A DNA stretch of 64,000 nucleotides from Oreohelix idahoensis (lineage: Eukaryota > Mollusca > Gastropoda > Stylommatophora > Oreohelicidae). Under the pieces are notes generated by a model. It ran no database searches and was not told the DNA's origin. It saw only the letters and a list, made by a program, of their open reading frames with translations. Where the stretch lies: contig JAMPIV010016225.1 of NCBI GenBank assembly GCA_024509875.1, positions 62,001 through 126,000 of the forward strand. Direction: 5' to 3'. The translations under genes were made by a program, and so were the position numbers. Of the stretch, positions 45,681 through 57,893 are shown piece by piece; the first letter of the stretch is position 1, and every line of letters begins with the position of its first letter.

Positions 45681-47145
45681 CAACTTGCCTAGATACATGT
45701 AATGTGTATTCTGCATAATTTTTGTTACCATACTCGGTCGTGCTGTTTGTTGATCGCACATGTCATAATACCCACAAAGCACCATATGAGCCTACCAATT
45801 TGAAATGCAGCATCGTTTATTCAGTGCTTGTCTTTCTTTTTTTTTAATTCTTGTAGATGCCAGAATAAGGATTGCCTTGCAATGCCGTCAGCTGGTTTCC
45901 TGTGTTATTCAAGACCCATGACTTTACATCTGTCGTAATTTTATTTGAGATAGGTCTTAGAAATAGTGGTCCCGTTCGAGTGAAGAATGATGGTGAAGGC
46001 TCTATGATAGTAGGGGTTAAGAAATAGGTAGTTGATTCACAAGGGCGCTGAAAAAGAGTAAAGACAGTCTCTGAAATCGGGTAATTTTCTCCGATTTGCC
46101 TATCTTACGACAATTTTATTTATCTGTAGACTCCTAAACCTCTCCTGGCTAAACAATTTTTGCCAGTTACTCAACACTCGTGTACACACACCAATTTGGT
46201 GCTTCAAACACACAAACGTGAATACAAACTACATATAACAGATATGGGTAATGGGTCGGCCAACACAGTAATTTAAGCTTTATGGTGTTTATTATCATTA
46301 AACCAAAATCACAACATTTAGCATGGAACAGTCAAAAATCATAGTTACATAAAAAATACAAATAACAAGGGGGGGGGGGTGTTGAAGAGTAGTATCCCAA
46401 CATGCCCTTCCCGCTTGTATAGACCAAAAAAAAACCAGTCCAAAGACAAGTGGTTATTAGAAAGAGATAATTTAACCCAAAAAGATGGGTTAATATATTC
46501 TGATAGGGGGGGTTTTACAATATTTGGTATGGGGTGTAGGAACAGAGTCCTAGTATTCTCCAAGTTATCCCTTGACTAAGCAGATTAAGGGAGGGGAAAT
46601 AAGCAAAGGTAAGCAACCCCACTTAAAGAGAACAATACAAGGAATACAGTATAAGGATATTTACCAAGTAAAGAGAATTATAAGTTTAGCTAATATATCT
46701 CGTTCATTCATGCACGCTAGCAATGGCCATCACATCAGTCACACGCATATTCTCACTTACCGATCGTTGAATCTGGCACTCCATAGAATAACACAAAACA
46801 GGCAAGTAAATACTCAATACATGAATGAGTCTTTCCCTTCGTTTTCCAGCACCAGACTAGCGGGTTTGGCATTTAGCAAATTTTCCCGTAATCGCTGGAA
46901 GGTGAAGCATTAGTGTTCCTATTTGAATATTATCTAAAAAGTTTCTATGGGATGGCACTGGCACAGGTAAAGTTATGAGAAGGTAGTGGTCTCCTGGATT
47001 TTCACCGCTGTTGGTGGGCAACTTCTATAGCGTGATGACAAAGACTGAACAGTGAGTTATGTTTTCTTCGGGGGTTATAATCCAGTAAAAAACAACAGGA
47101 CTGTCAGTGTACAAGAATATATTCTTCTCCCACAGTAGAGCAGTA

Positions 47146-47261
<116 letters not shown>

Positions 47262-48587
47262 CTTCTGGCAATTGTTCTTCTCCAGTTAATTTACATAATT
47301 TATTGCTTTATGAGTTTTAAATGTTCTTGGGTTTGCTTTATCTCATGTAACTTTAGAGAGCGAGACCGCAACCGGTCGCCACAAGATTATATTTAAAAGG
47401 TTCATAAAATTCTGGATGATAGAAGAACCGAGTCTGGAGGACTCTATAATTGCTGGGACGCAAGGTATATGATCATCCTATGTGAAAAAATAGAAAACAT
47501 GAAATTATACACTCAATACTAATCATATTCTGATGCGCGCTAAGTTTACAGTTAAGACTAATTTAAACACTAGCGTATTCAGTTATATATATTTTAAAAA
47601 AACTCTCTGCTAGTCTAATAGTTAAAAACACACTTATATACAGAACTAAACTGTATTAATTTGTTATAAATCCCTTAGCGGCTTCAAAATAAATTTAAGC
47701 ATCTATTATATTGGGAAATAACGAATAGATATATCATTTAATTTATAACTGGAAACTTTTATGATGGGTTTATTTAAGTTTTAAATTAACACAAAATCCA
47801 GTGAAATAAAATAAAAGAACTAGACCACTGATCACTTGAAACTAATATATTACCACTGGCCAAACAGAATGAATTTAGACTCCAATATAGAAGATATGCA
47901 CAGGAAATCTTGTTCTATATAGCTAGTACTTTCATCAAACTCTCTGGCGCAAATGATAAACGCATTCTTCAGTGATCTCAATATATAATTGAAGGATCAA
48001 GGGGACACGCGAAAATTCACAACTTATTTGATATTAGGGAAAACCTAAGTCTCGGGCCGCCAGACAAAGAGAGAGATGCCGCCCCTGGTTCCCGTATCTC
48101 CGCTCCGTCCGCGATTTTAGCGCTCTCCTCTGGTTCACACTGAGGTGTTAAACGACAGCGTGCGACTTCTTCGTCCGTTCTGGGACCACTACCCCTTTTT
48201 TTATCATTAACCGCTTTCCTCGTAAGCTTTGGCAACGCCCTACTAGGCAGGAAGAAAGAAAGGTGAAGGAGGTAGTTGATTATAATCGTTCTAGAGATGG
48301 GTAGTAGGCGTGGTTTAACCTCCCCTTTTAGACAAAGCGATGTCCTGGATGCACGCATGAAAATTGTTTATCATATTAATTAGCCCACGTTGTAGAATTC
48401 TACTTTGCTATTGTGCATGCTAATGAGTCCGCGTGGAATCCACGCTGACTATTGTGTTTCACAGAAATCCAGGGGCTGCGATGCTATATGAGGTTACTAT
48501 CCTTTATCATCCATCAATTCAGGGACTTCACTTTTCATACTATACGTACGTCACAATCGTCCCCACTTTTAGACATGAAACCATTTT

Positions 48588-49099
48588 TCATGTTTCATTT
48601 ATGACAATGAAGGTGCCCTGATTGGTAACTTTTAGATGATTGGTATCTTCAATTTTCTCCTCTTCCTCCGTAGTCCAGTTTCTACTCATGAAATCAGCTC
48701 CAACATTCTGTCTTCCCGGAATATATTCCACTTTGAAATAGTACACGCTTAAAAGCAAAGCCCAGCGCATGATTCTTGCGTTGAACTCCTTGTTTGCGCC
48801 AAGAAAAGCTATGGGAGCGTGGTCTGTTTGCACCGTAAAAGATGTCCCGTAAAGAAACTCATGATGGCGTCTTATCCCGTCAATCAGTGCCAGACATTCT
48901 CTTTCAACTGTGCTGTAGTTACGTTGAGCCGTTTTTAATTTTCGACTGCCATACGCAACTGGGAATAACATATTCGGGTCGGTGTCATCTGCTTGCAGGA
49001 GTGTTGACCCGATGCCCTGACCCGACGCGTAGACCCGCAATACAAAAGGTTTCTTGAGGTCAGGTAACCTCAAAATGGGGTATCCGGACAACTGCTCTT
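48588..49099 (-). pseudogene. pol: element E3 RNase H, first catalytic Asp replaced
   Basis: 167 codons: YPILRLPDLKKPFVLRVYASGQGIG, where LRVYASG stands for the usual TDAS, so the first catalytic Asp is lost. YSTVERECLALI supplies the Glu and VQTDHAPIAFL the later Asp. EYIPGRQNVGADFMSR is the typical end of the domain. It follows RT on the minus strand with a short frame break (49092-49100). Confidence 0.85.
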
Positions 49100-50343
49100 T
49101 TAAAGTGCTGTATGCTTGTTCGCACTGCGAATCCCAAATAACCTTATCAGGACGTCCTTTTTTGTAAGGTCAGTCAGAGGTGCCGTTAGTCCATTGAAAT
49201 TATGGATGTATTTTTGATAATACGCACATAGTGATAAGAAAGAACGGGTGTCTTTCTTCGTTCGGGGCCTTTTAGCTGCAACTATTTTCTCAACGTTCTT
49301 CTTAACAGGCCACATGCAGCCCTGAGAAATAGTATGCCCCAGGAAGTCTAGCTTTTCAAACCCGATGAGACATTTGCTAGGTCTGGCTGTGAGACCAGTT
49401 TCTTGTAGTCTCCTGAGGAGCGTAACAACCGTAGCAATATGTTCGTCGTAGTTTTCCGATGCAATCAAGATATCATCCATGAAATTATGGATATGGGGAC
49501 TGTGCAAAGGTTCTAAAAGCTTCCTCATCATCCTGGTGAACACTCCTGGTGCGTTGTGCAGTCCGAACGGCATCACATTAAATGTGTATGTCCTTCACTA
49601 GTGCTGAAAGCTAACAAAGGTTTAACTTCCTCCTTGACTGGTTTTTGGTAATACCCTTTACTCAGGTCAATCTTGGAAAAAATTCTTGCTTTGCTAAGCT
49701 TGGTGAACAACTCAGAAACAGTCTGGAGAGGTTCGGGCTGGAATTCCGTTACAGCGTTTAGTAACCGGTAATCTATACAAAGCCGAACTTCCTTATTAAG
49801 CTTCTGCAACAGTACTACACTCGAACTGTAAGGAGATGTAGACTCACTGATAATTTATGCCTGACGCAGCTTGTCTATTTCTCCGCGTAGTGCATCAGCT
49901 TTAGCGTACGGAATGGGGTAAACTCTGGTTCGAACAGGGGTCTCGTTTGTTAATTTCATATCAAATTCGATAAGATTTGTTCGACCAGGTACATCCGTTA
50001 AGACTGCAGCGTACTGTTTCAATAGCGCCCTGGTTTCTGTCTGTTGTTCTTTTGAGAGATTGTCGCCGAATTTGATATCTTTAAAGGATTCTGATTGTTG
50101 CAATGGATACTCCATGCAACTATCATCATCTTCCTCGTCTTCGGTTGCTATAGCGACCGTCAGGAGATGCTCGGAGGACGGCACTGGTCTTTCCAAATAT
50201 TTCTTAAGTAGATTTATGTGAAAGACCTTCTCCTTTCCTTTAATGGAGATCTTGTAATTGGTGCGCGAGATCTTTTTAAGGACGGTAAACGGCCCTTGCC
50301 ATCCGATGCGAAGTTTGTTGTTTCTGGTTGGAAGTAGCAACAA
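49100..50343 (-). pseudogene. pol: element E3 integrase C-terminal module and reverse transcriptase
   Basis: The piece 50343-49855 has the GPF/Y module (LRIGWQGPFTVLKKI, KVFHINLLKKYLERP), an acidic linker and TDVPGRTNLIEFDMKL, the usual entry to RT. It ends at a stop near 49855. The next frame (49809-49573) has LCIDYRLLNAV and FSKIDLSKGYYQKP. A shift near 49573 leads to MPFGLHNAPGVFTRMM and the catalytic MDD (NFMDDILIA). Thumb and connection: GFEKLDFLGHTIS. Again integrase comes before RT. At least three breaks. Confidence 0.85.
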
Positions 50344-51329
50344 AACTTTCTCCCCTGGTTGGAGTTCTCTCTCTCTTTTGCAGCTTTATTGTATCTTTTA
50401 GCATGTTTTGCGCGGGCTTTCTTAAGGTTGGTGGTGGCTAGGTCCCATCCTAGCTGTAGCCTTTCCTTGAGCTCAGATACATGTTTGCTTGCAGAGACGA
50501 CTGTCTCGTCAGCCTTTTGGTCTGTCAGGGACCGAAGTAAGGCTTCTAGTGGCCCCTTTATAGGTCTGCCAAATAAAAGTGTGGCTGGCGTGAATCCCGT
50601 AGATGCTTGGGGAACCTCTCTGTAGGCGAATAAGGCAGCAGATACATATAGGTCCCAATCTTCCGGTTTCGCTTGAGCCAGCTTACGTAATATCTTGGTG
50701 AGGCTTCCGTTGACACGTTCTACTAACCCACTTCCGGCCGGATTATAAGGGCTTGTAGATGTGCTGGTTCCTCAGGATCTTTACGATCTCTTCCATCAAC
50801 AGGCTACGGTATGGGGATTTGTTGTCCGTCGAAACGTTTTGAGGGAACCACAACCGTGTAAATATCTGCACGAGGGTTTCTGCGACATGCTTGGAATTCG
50901 TGCATATTAGCGGTATAGCTTCGGCCCACAAAGTGTAAGTGTCGACTAAGGTCAGGATAAACCTGTGCCTTCTTTTAGTACTTTCTAAGGATCCTAAAAT
51001 GTCGATTACAACCTGTTGAAATGGTGTCCCCACTACTGGCGCATCACCCATGGGAATAAAGGGTGTCCGTTGCTTGTTGCCAAACGTTGGCACTGGGCGC
51101 AGGATTTCACGTACCTGATAATCTCAGAGTTCATTCCTGGCCACCAATAGTGGGTTTTTATTCGCTGAATAGTGGCGTTTTGTCCCATATGTCCGCTAAA
51201 GGGAAGAGAGTGCCCCATTTCTAAGATCTGGCTTCTGTACTGTGTCGGTACTAGGAGCTGGTTATTCCCTGTATCAGGGTCGCCCGTTCTACGATACAAT
51301 ACGCCATCCTTCGAAAATTTTAAATACAT
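50344..51329 (-). pseudogene. pol: element E3 integrase, zinc domain and catalytic core
   Basis: The 51329-51033 frame has the HHCC domain (GHSLPFSGHMG, CAQCQR). Then the 51093-50743 frame has VVIDILGSLES, LTLVDTYTLW (first Asp) and STDNKSPY (second Asp). A one-base shift near 50760-50800 leads to SPYNPAGSGLVERVNGSL (Glu), ALFAYREVPQASTGFTP and LLFGRPIKGP. All three catalytic residues are present but in two frames. Nothing gag- or protease-like was seen upstream of 51341, so the 5' part may be lost. Confidence 0.85.
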
Positions 51330-51470
51330 GCAAAATGTTTAGTGGTCTTAACTTAATGCTTTTTTCCTCTCCCAATCTTCCATCTAAAGAATCGATTTTC
51401 ATTATCGTGTGTGGTCGTACTCTTTAATTATCTGACACCATTATATCCTTATCTAATGTAATTCAACTTA

Positions 51471-51564
51471 TTTTTTGTTATAGTTCAGGGTTTGTAATAT
51501 CACGGACAAATATCAAATTTTTTGTTATAGTTCAGGGTTTGTAATATCACGGACAAATATCAAA
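51471..51564 (+). repeat. perfect 47-bp tandem duplication
   Basis: 51471-51517 and 51518-51564 are identical (TTTTTTGTTATAGTTCAGGG ... ACAAATATCAAA). A recent slippage or unequal exchange product. Confidence 0.95.
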
Positions 51565-52840
51565 TTTTGCAGGAGCGAGTCCCCCAGAGTGAATATGCAC
51601 ATTGCTAATAATGGTTGTTGAACATTCATTGACAGCACAAACGTACATTACTAAGTTGTAACTTAAAAAAGTTTATCCGTAATCCATTGTTTTTCAATTA
51701 GCACAACACTATTTTCCAGGTCAAGATTTCGTAAACCTAATATATTTAATCTCTATTTTTCTTGCATACTTTAGTCAACATCTCGTGGAATGTTCCATTA
51801 GGTTACTCATTTGATCATTGTTAATATTTTTTCTGTAACATGTTTATCCTTAAGTAGTTTTAAAACTTCTCGCTTTATTATTAGTTTATTTAGGATTGTT
51901 TAGCGTGTTCACTGATCCTTGCTTATTTATTGCCTCGTTTGTTTATCTGTTGGTATAGATTTGCCAACACCATTCAGATGGTCTGCCACAGCATTTCATA
52001 AAAGTTATCTATTCCCATTTTGATATATGCCTGCATTTACTGTTATACACACGCTTGGTTTCAGCCTGTTGTTAGCATTTGATTTTGGATGCGCAGTCTC
52101 ATTTGTTATTGCTGACCACCTCGCAGCACAGTTTTTCCTTCTGTTTCTTTTTTTGTCTCTGCGTGCGTGCTAGAGAAGACCAATTCCTTTTTCGAGGCCT
52201 CCTCAAATGAACTTTAACTGTATAATCTGTTTTATGGGGGTGCTTTAGACCTCTTGCTTTCAGAATTGCCCCAACAGATGGGAATAGATGACACCCCCCC
52301 CCCCCCCCCCACTAGTCATCTCATTTTTGCAAGCTGTACACAGCATTGGCAGTAGTGCTAAAAATTTAGTTTACAGGGAGTCGAAACATAGTCATTCTTC
52401 AGAGTTTGTGTACGATTGGATTTCAGTATATGGATATGGGCCTGCAACCACGTTTTTGTCAATGTATGGAGAGCAAAGGCTACCTATCATGTTTGTCTTG
52501 ATGCTTAGTTTGTTACTGAAAGCAACACGACCAATGCAAACCCATTTTTATCGGGCATCGTTCATGCGTGTGTGGGCTACTATTTCTGCAAAGTGTGTAC
52601 TCGCTAGCTTATAGGTAGTCACTGGTCCACTTGTACAAGACCTAACAACGGGTTTCACCGCAGAAGGTAGTGTACGCAGTTTCCTGTTAAAAACATTATG
52701 GACTTTGGTCAAACCCTTGTCTTGGCATATTACAAAGTTTAAGTAGCGCCTCGTATTCATCTGTATTGTTTTGAATACCTGTGGCCATGTGGCCTACTAC
52801 GCCACCCTTAGGATAGAAAGTACTTTAGCAAGTCAGATAC
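51565..52840. other. spacer with diverged repeat and a C17 run
   Basis: Includes the second copy of the diverged repeat (about 51600-52000) and a run of 17 C at 52294-52310. Short frames on both strands at 52288-52760 have no recognised domain. Confidence 0.45.
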
Positions 52841-53408
52841 ACTATGTACTTGTATAGGCTAGCTAGTACTCGCACTAGTCACAAACTAATGACATCATTT
52901 GTCATGGTACTCATGAGTCCATGATGTCATTAAATCTTGTGTGGATTTTCATACAAGATATACCGGAAAGTCCATAAACTGGAACTATGATTGGTCAACG
53001 TCCCTTGGTAATAATAAATTTGGTAGAGAGATTTTGTAGTTAGTTAGTTTTGAGATTAAATTAACTGACTGTTAACCAAAAGACCAATCATTAGTTAGTT
53101 TCCGGTCAAGGATTGAAAGGATAACATCCGCCCAAGCTGAGATCCCAAGAAGTCGATGAACAGAAGTAGATTTTATATTGAACCCAGAGAGCATATTGTA
53201 TGTTCCAATATGTATTGTTTTTCAACGAATCTTCAATCGAAATAAACATCTTTTATATAATTTTGACTGAAGTGAAATCTATACTGGAAGCGAAAAACTA
53301 AAGTAAGACAGTGGCAGTTTTTTGATGAAAGCTTAAGTTAACAAACGGCCATCAAAGTTCACTACCTACCACCACTATCACGATCCACTGCCACATATTA
53401 TTAATTAT
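52841..53408 (+). other. candidate 5' LTR region of element E2
   Basis: Non-coding stretch before the E2 PBS candidate and gag. AATAAA at 53241 could be the LTR polyadenylation signal. There is no second LTR in the window to compare with, so the start is a guess and the exact end is unknown. Confidence 0.35.
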
Positions 53409-53409
53409 T

Positions 53410-53422
53410 TGGTGCCATGACC
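53410..53422 (+). other. candidate primer binding site of E2
   Basis: TGGTGCCATGACC follows ATTATT and precedes the gag ATG by about 50 nt. TGGTGCC is a common start of retrotransposon PBS sequences. The tRNA is not identified. Confidence 0.45.
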
Positions 53423-53468
53423 TTTCACACACCAGAGATTGTCATTTTTGGTGTGGTACAGCTTATGC

Positions 53469-54656
53469 ATGATGGATGCAAACCTACAACATCAGTTTGA
53501 AAATCAAATACAACTGCTCCAACAACAAAATCAGTTGTTACAACAGCAGATACATGACATGCAACAACAGCATGCCTTAAGTCAACCATTGCCAGATAGC
53601 GCTGATGTTCCAAATAGTTCTCTACAAGCTGTTGCTACCACCCTTAGCTTGGTTACTCAGAGTGAAAATCTGCACAACATCACTAACATTGTTAAGCCTT
53701 TTTATGGCGATCCGTCCACTTTTCGGCAGTGGTTACGTGATATTGAGATATTTTCTTCATTGATTCCGTCAGCCACTGATGCCGATCGCAAACATGTTGC
53801 CTTCTTATCATCTCAGTCACTTGTCACTGACTATTTACGTCGCCGTGCACAGTTATTTCCAGACGAGACCTTCGCCTCTCTACAAAAGGAGCTCATTCGC
53901 CGTTACTCTTCCGTTAAGGATCACCAACATGCTTGGACTTTGCTTCGCGGACTCCATCAGGACCGTCACGAGTCGGTTCAATTTTTTGCCGATAGGTTGT
54001 TAAACCTAGCTGAAGATGCTTTAGTGGAACCTTCCTCTGCGTCTACTGATACGGAAAACCAACTTGTTGGCATTTTTATAGATGGTCTCCAGTCAGATGC
54101 GCTGAAACTTCATTTAATAAGGAAAGACCCACAGACAATCCTTGATGCCATTCAACTAGCAATAAATGAAGACAATGTGAAGAAACGGTTTGCAAATAGA
54201 CTTGGGCGTGAACCTCGTGCACACCATCACACAGATGAAGAGCCAATGGACGTCAGTCATTACCGTCAGTCTTGGCAGCAACCATCCATGTTACAGCCGT
54301 GCGATACTCCATTGCCGGGATCTTATCGCCAACAGTTTGGTCAGCGCACTCGACACCGACGTCACCCATCTGCTCTACAAGTTCAACAAGTAGCTCCAGT
54401 CATTTGCTACTTTTGTGGTTTGGCCGGACATACATCAAAAAGTTGTGTGGAGAATCAACATAATCTTCACAGGACCTTGAACCACGTTAGATCACAACCT
54501 CAACACCCGGTGACTAATCAACGTCAGCCGCACCAGCTCTCATGGCTACCACCCAACCCCATGCAACCACCTTGTGTCCCTCCACGTTCATTCAACCGTG
54601 GACAGTTCCACCCCCAGCCTCTTATGGGCCAGGGAAACCATTCCGCCACTCGGTAG
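53469..54656 (+). CDS. gag: E2 gag, capsid and zinc knuckle
   Basis: Start chosen at ATG 53469 (MMDANLQHQFENQ) because the codons before it lie against the PBS candidate. About 395 codons. Gln-rich coiled coil (LLQQQNQLLQQQIHDMQQQ) at residues 15-40; capsid-like region ~70-260 (IVKPFYGDPSTFRQWLRDIE, LIRRYSSVKDHQHAW, LVGIFIDGLQSDALK); zinc knuckle CYFCGLAGHTSKSC (CX2CX4HX4C) near 315; Pro/His/Gln-rich tail. It overlaps the protease frame at 54542-54656 by about 115 nt in the -1 phase, the usual gag-pol arrangement. No obvious slippery heptamer was checked in detail. Confidence 0.88.
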   Translation: MMDANLQHQFENQIQLLQQQNQLLQQQIHDMQQQHALSQPLPDSADVPNSSLQAVATTLSLVTQSENLHNITNIVKPFYGDPSTFRQWLRDIEIFSSLIPSATDADRKHVAFLSSQSLVTDYLRRRAQLFPDETFASLQKELIRRYSSVKDHQHAWTLLRGLHQDRHESVQFFADRLLNLAEDALVEPSSASTDTENQLVGIFIDGLQSDALKLHLIRKDPQTILDAIQLAINEDNVKKRFANRLGREPRAHHHTDEEPMDVSHYRQSWQQPSMLQPCDTPLPGSYRQQFGQRTRHRRHPSALQVQQVAPVICYFCGLAGHTSKSCVENQHNLHRTLNHVRSQPQHPVTNQRQPHQLSWLPPNPMQPPCVPPRSFNRGQFHPQPLMGQGNHSATR

Positions 54657-54902
54657 ATAGGATCGCTTCGTGTGGCTTTAACCCACCTCTTTTGGGCACT
54701 AGATCCTCTCGTAAAGCAAACTCATTTAGTCACTTTAACATGTCTTGTGATAGTCCGAAACATTTTTCTTCCTCTTCTACGGTCTCTCCGACTCCCATAT
54801 CTTATATCTGTCCTCCTTCGGTCACTCCTGACCCTTCTTCTTGTCTGATTGCCATTAATAAAAAGAATTACCGAGCACTTGTGGATACTGGTGCAACTGT
54901 TA
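54542..54902 (+). pseudogene. pol: E2 protease, 5' part, interrupted by a mariner
   Basis: In the -1 frame after gag. The retroviral-type aspartic protease active site YRALVDTGATV is at 54870-54901. The frame is cut right after it by the mariner at 54903-56236, inserted at TA. The remainder of the domain continues at 56238 in a frame that is in register once the insertion and its duplicated TA are discounted. Confidence 0.88.
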
Positions 54903-56236
54903 CGAGGGGCGTTCAGAAAGTAATGCACCACATCGTTTTTCTCAGGAGCTGTTTATTCAAAATGCATGAAATTTATACACAATATACATGGATATGTCAT
55001 GTAAACATCGGTATTATTCAACATAATCACCATCAACTTGTACGGCTTTATGCCAGCGCGAAACAAGTGTATGTATTCCTAGTCCGTACCAGATTTTGTC
55101 TTGATCATGTAACCATTTCGTCGCTGCATGAATCACTCTTTCATCATCTTCAAACCTTGTCCCACGGAGCGCATCTTTAAGTGGATCAAATAGATGAAAA
55201 TCAGAGGGTGCCAAATCGGGACTATAGGGTGGATGGGGTAGTACAGTCCAACCCAATTTGGTGATTGCTTCCCGTGTTGCCAGACTTGTGTGAGGGCGCG
55301 CATTGTCGTGAAGGAGAAGCAGGTCTGCTGGATTCTTGTGCGGCCGAACTCTGCGAAAACGTTGATTAAGTTTTTTCAATGTCTTAATGTAAGCTTGCGA
55401 ATTGATTGTCTCTCCTCTTGGCATAACGTCCACGAGAATCACACCTTCAGTGTCCCAAAAGACAGTGATCATGACCTTTCCAGCTGAAGGAATTGTCTTG
55501 AATTTCTTTCTTCTTGGTGATTGCAGATGATGCCACTCCATTGACTGTCTTTTTGTCTCAGGTTCAAAATGATGTGCCTAGATTTCGTCACCTGTAACGA
55601 TTTTAGCCAAAAAGTTCTCTCCATCAGCATTGAAACGCTCCAACAATTCAGAAGAAATTGCTTTCCTTTGCAATTGGTGGTCATTTGTGAGACTTCCAGG
55701 AACCCATCTTGCGCAAACCTTAGAAAATCCGAGAGTTTTTATAACTGCATTTGCACTACCAATGCTGACTGACAGCTGTAAGGCCAACTGTTGAGTAGTG
55801 ATTCGTCTATCAGTAAGAATAATGCCCTCAGCGCATTTCAACATTTCTGCGTTGGTGGCTGTGGCAGGACGTCCACAGCGGCCGATCAATCAGCTCCGTA
55901 TCTCCACTTCCTGATTCTTTGATTCTCTGAACCCAGCGACTGACTGTACTCCTGTCGACTGCAAAATTTCCATACACATCACATAGACGCTTGTGAATAT
56001 TCACAACAGTTTCCTTCTCTGCAACGAGAAATTCTATCACAATTCGCTGTTTATAACGCAAGTTGCTAACACGCTCCATTTCAACGGTTTAGGGCAGCCG
56101 TATTTGGCCGGTTGCGGTGCAATTTGGTGCACACAATTGGCACATGCCATATTTGAAGTGTGCAAAATTTCATGCTTCTATCTTCATTATTAGCTGAGAA
56201 AAACGATGTGGTGCATTACTTTCTGAACGCCCCTCG
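54903..56236 (-). mobile_element. full-length mariner (DD34D), 1334 bp
   Basis: 43-bp perfect terminal inverted repeats (CGAGGGGCGTTCAGAAAGTA... at both ends) and TA target duplication at 54901-54902 and 56237-56238. Orientation minus. The perfect ends and usual length suggest a fairly recent insertion, but the transposase is damaged. Confidence 0.95.
55014..56079 (-). pseudogene. mariner transposase with frameshift and nonsense codon
   Basis: Starts MERVSNLRYKQRIVIEFL at 56079. Helix-turn-helix regions: NIHKRLCDVYG, VDRSTVSRWVQRI; the second paired-like domain is ITTQQLALQLSVSIGSANAV. The frame changes near 55870-55900 (at TELIDRPL). A TAG at about 55576-55578 lies inside the conserved TGDE(I)W motif after the first catalytic Asp. 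Catalytic Asp residues: GDEI, LLHDNARPHTS and PPYSPDLAPSDFHLF, with 34 residues between the last two (DD34D). The C-terminus (GDYVE) is complete at 55014. Confidence 0.92.
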
Positions 56237-56238
56237 TA

Positions 56239-57893
56239 GTTTAATCAGAGAACAGTTATTTCGCCAGATCCGCAAACACGTCCAATTCTTTCCTTCTTCC
56301 ACTTCTTTAACTTCTGTCACTGGACAACCTTTGCGTTCCATTGGAACGGCTATCATTCGCCTCCAGATTGGATCTCAATCTCTTGCGCATCCTTTTATTG
56401 TTGCTAGTGGGATGACTAGGAATTTCATTCTTGGTCGTGATTTCTTTCTTCATCACAAAGTGCGCATTTACTTTGACTTGAAACAGATCCGTGTCAATGG
56501 TGAGTACATCCCTCTTCATTATGATATTCACATTGCGTCTCTTGTTAGAGTTATTGCTCCTGTTACCTTAAAACCTCATTGCCTTACTATCGTTACTGGT
56601 CGGGTCAAACGGTCCGACTATATACCCTCAGGTCATTCTGTTTACGTGGAACCTCTGCCTGACTCCGACATCATCGATGGTCCCTGTATCCATGTCATCG
56701 ATGGCATTGTCACTGTGTCCACGTCACGTGACTTTCCCCTTATGCTCCTTAATTCTTCAGGAAAACCTCTTACAATACCCAGAGGTACTATTGTTGCACG
56801 TGTCACCAACCACTCCCAACTGTCTTCTAAACTCCCAACCCCTCATACATGTTCTCTCAATGCTCCCTCCCGTCTGCATACGTATCCTCCCCTGGGAAAT
56901 AATAGACGATCTTCTTCCTCCGAGAAGTCTCCTCCTTGGAGTTTGACTACCATTAGTGCTGTTACACATGCGCGTTTACCTCATGGTAACTACCCTCCTC
57001 AGCACCATTTATCTTCCTCTCCTGCATTTTCTACGCCACCCCCTCCTTCACATTGGATGAGGGAAACGACATCTTCTCCTCCACCTCTCCTTCCACACCT
57101 CACTCATGCCTCCACCTCCTCTGCATCGTCTGTGAGAATAGCTCAGTTGTTAGATCAAATACCGATTGACTCTCCTTATGCTAATCGCATTAGTCAGTTC
57201 GTGCGAAAGCATAGTGATATTTTTGCACTCTCTGATACGGAGTTGAAGAAAACTCATACCGTTGAGATGACCATTGATACTACTACCGAAGTGCCTGTGT
57301 CTTTGAAACCATACCACACTCCACTAAAGAATCGGGAGATAGTGGAAAAATCCATTACAGAAATGTTGGCAGCAGGCATTATCGAACGGTCAAGATCCTC
57401 ATGGTCCTCTCCAATCGTGATAGTCACAAAGAAGGACGGTTCACATCGCTTCTGTTGTGATTACCGTGCACTGAATGCCATCACCAAGACCATCTCATAC
57501 CCTCTTCCAAGGGTTGATGATATCTTGTCCACGATTGGAAAATCCAAGTGGTTTACCACCCTTGATGCCCGTTCAGGATTTTGGTGCATACCAATGTCTC
57601 CAGAAGCTAAGATCAAGTCCTCATTTTGTACACACATTGGGAGTTATGCGTGGAACGTTATGCCTTTCGACCTAAAGAACAGTCCTGCTACATACATGTC
57701 CCTTATGGACGAGGTATTGAAGGGCATGCAGTCTTACGCCTTGGCTTATATTGATGACATTCTGATCCACACTACAGGAACCCTTGAGGATCATTTACTC
57801 CATGTTGAGAAGGTTTTCACTCGTTTGAGAACACATAATGTAATGCTCAAGCTGAGAAAATGCTCGTTCCTTCAGGCCGAAGCAAGTATTTAG
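56239..57893 (+). pseudogene. pol: E2 pol: rest of protease and reverse transcriptase
   Basis: Open from the mariner end to a stop at 57893. Protease remainder: SLIREQLFRQI, FIVASGMTRNFILGRDFF (second conserved strand). A Pro/Ser-rich linker (56820-57120) follows. RT: ADT-like entry VEMTIDTTTEVPVSLKPY, AAGIIERSRSSWSSPIVI, HRFCCDYRALNAIT, WFTTLDARSGFWCIPM and catalytic YIDDILIHT (about 57751). FDLKNSPATYMSLMDEV has Asp where other elements have Gly. The frame breaks near 57885 and the thumb continues in the next frame (KYLGFIINQDGV). Order is conventional: protease, RT, RNase H, integrase. Confidence 0.9.

Noticed and set aside
48017..48358. 113-codon minus-strand frame in a GC-richer patch
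   Set aside because: No recognised domain, start context or homologous copy in the window; left as part of the unclassified region.
52288..52614. 108-codon plus-strand frame starting in the C17 run
   Set aside because: It starts in a homopolymer, has no domain, and overlaps an equally plausible frame on the other strand.
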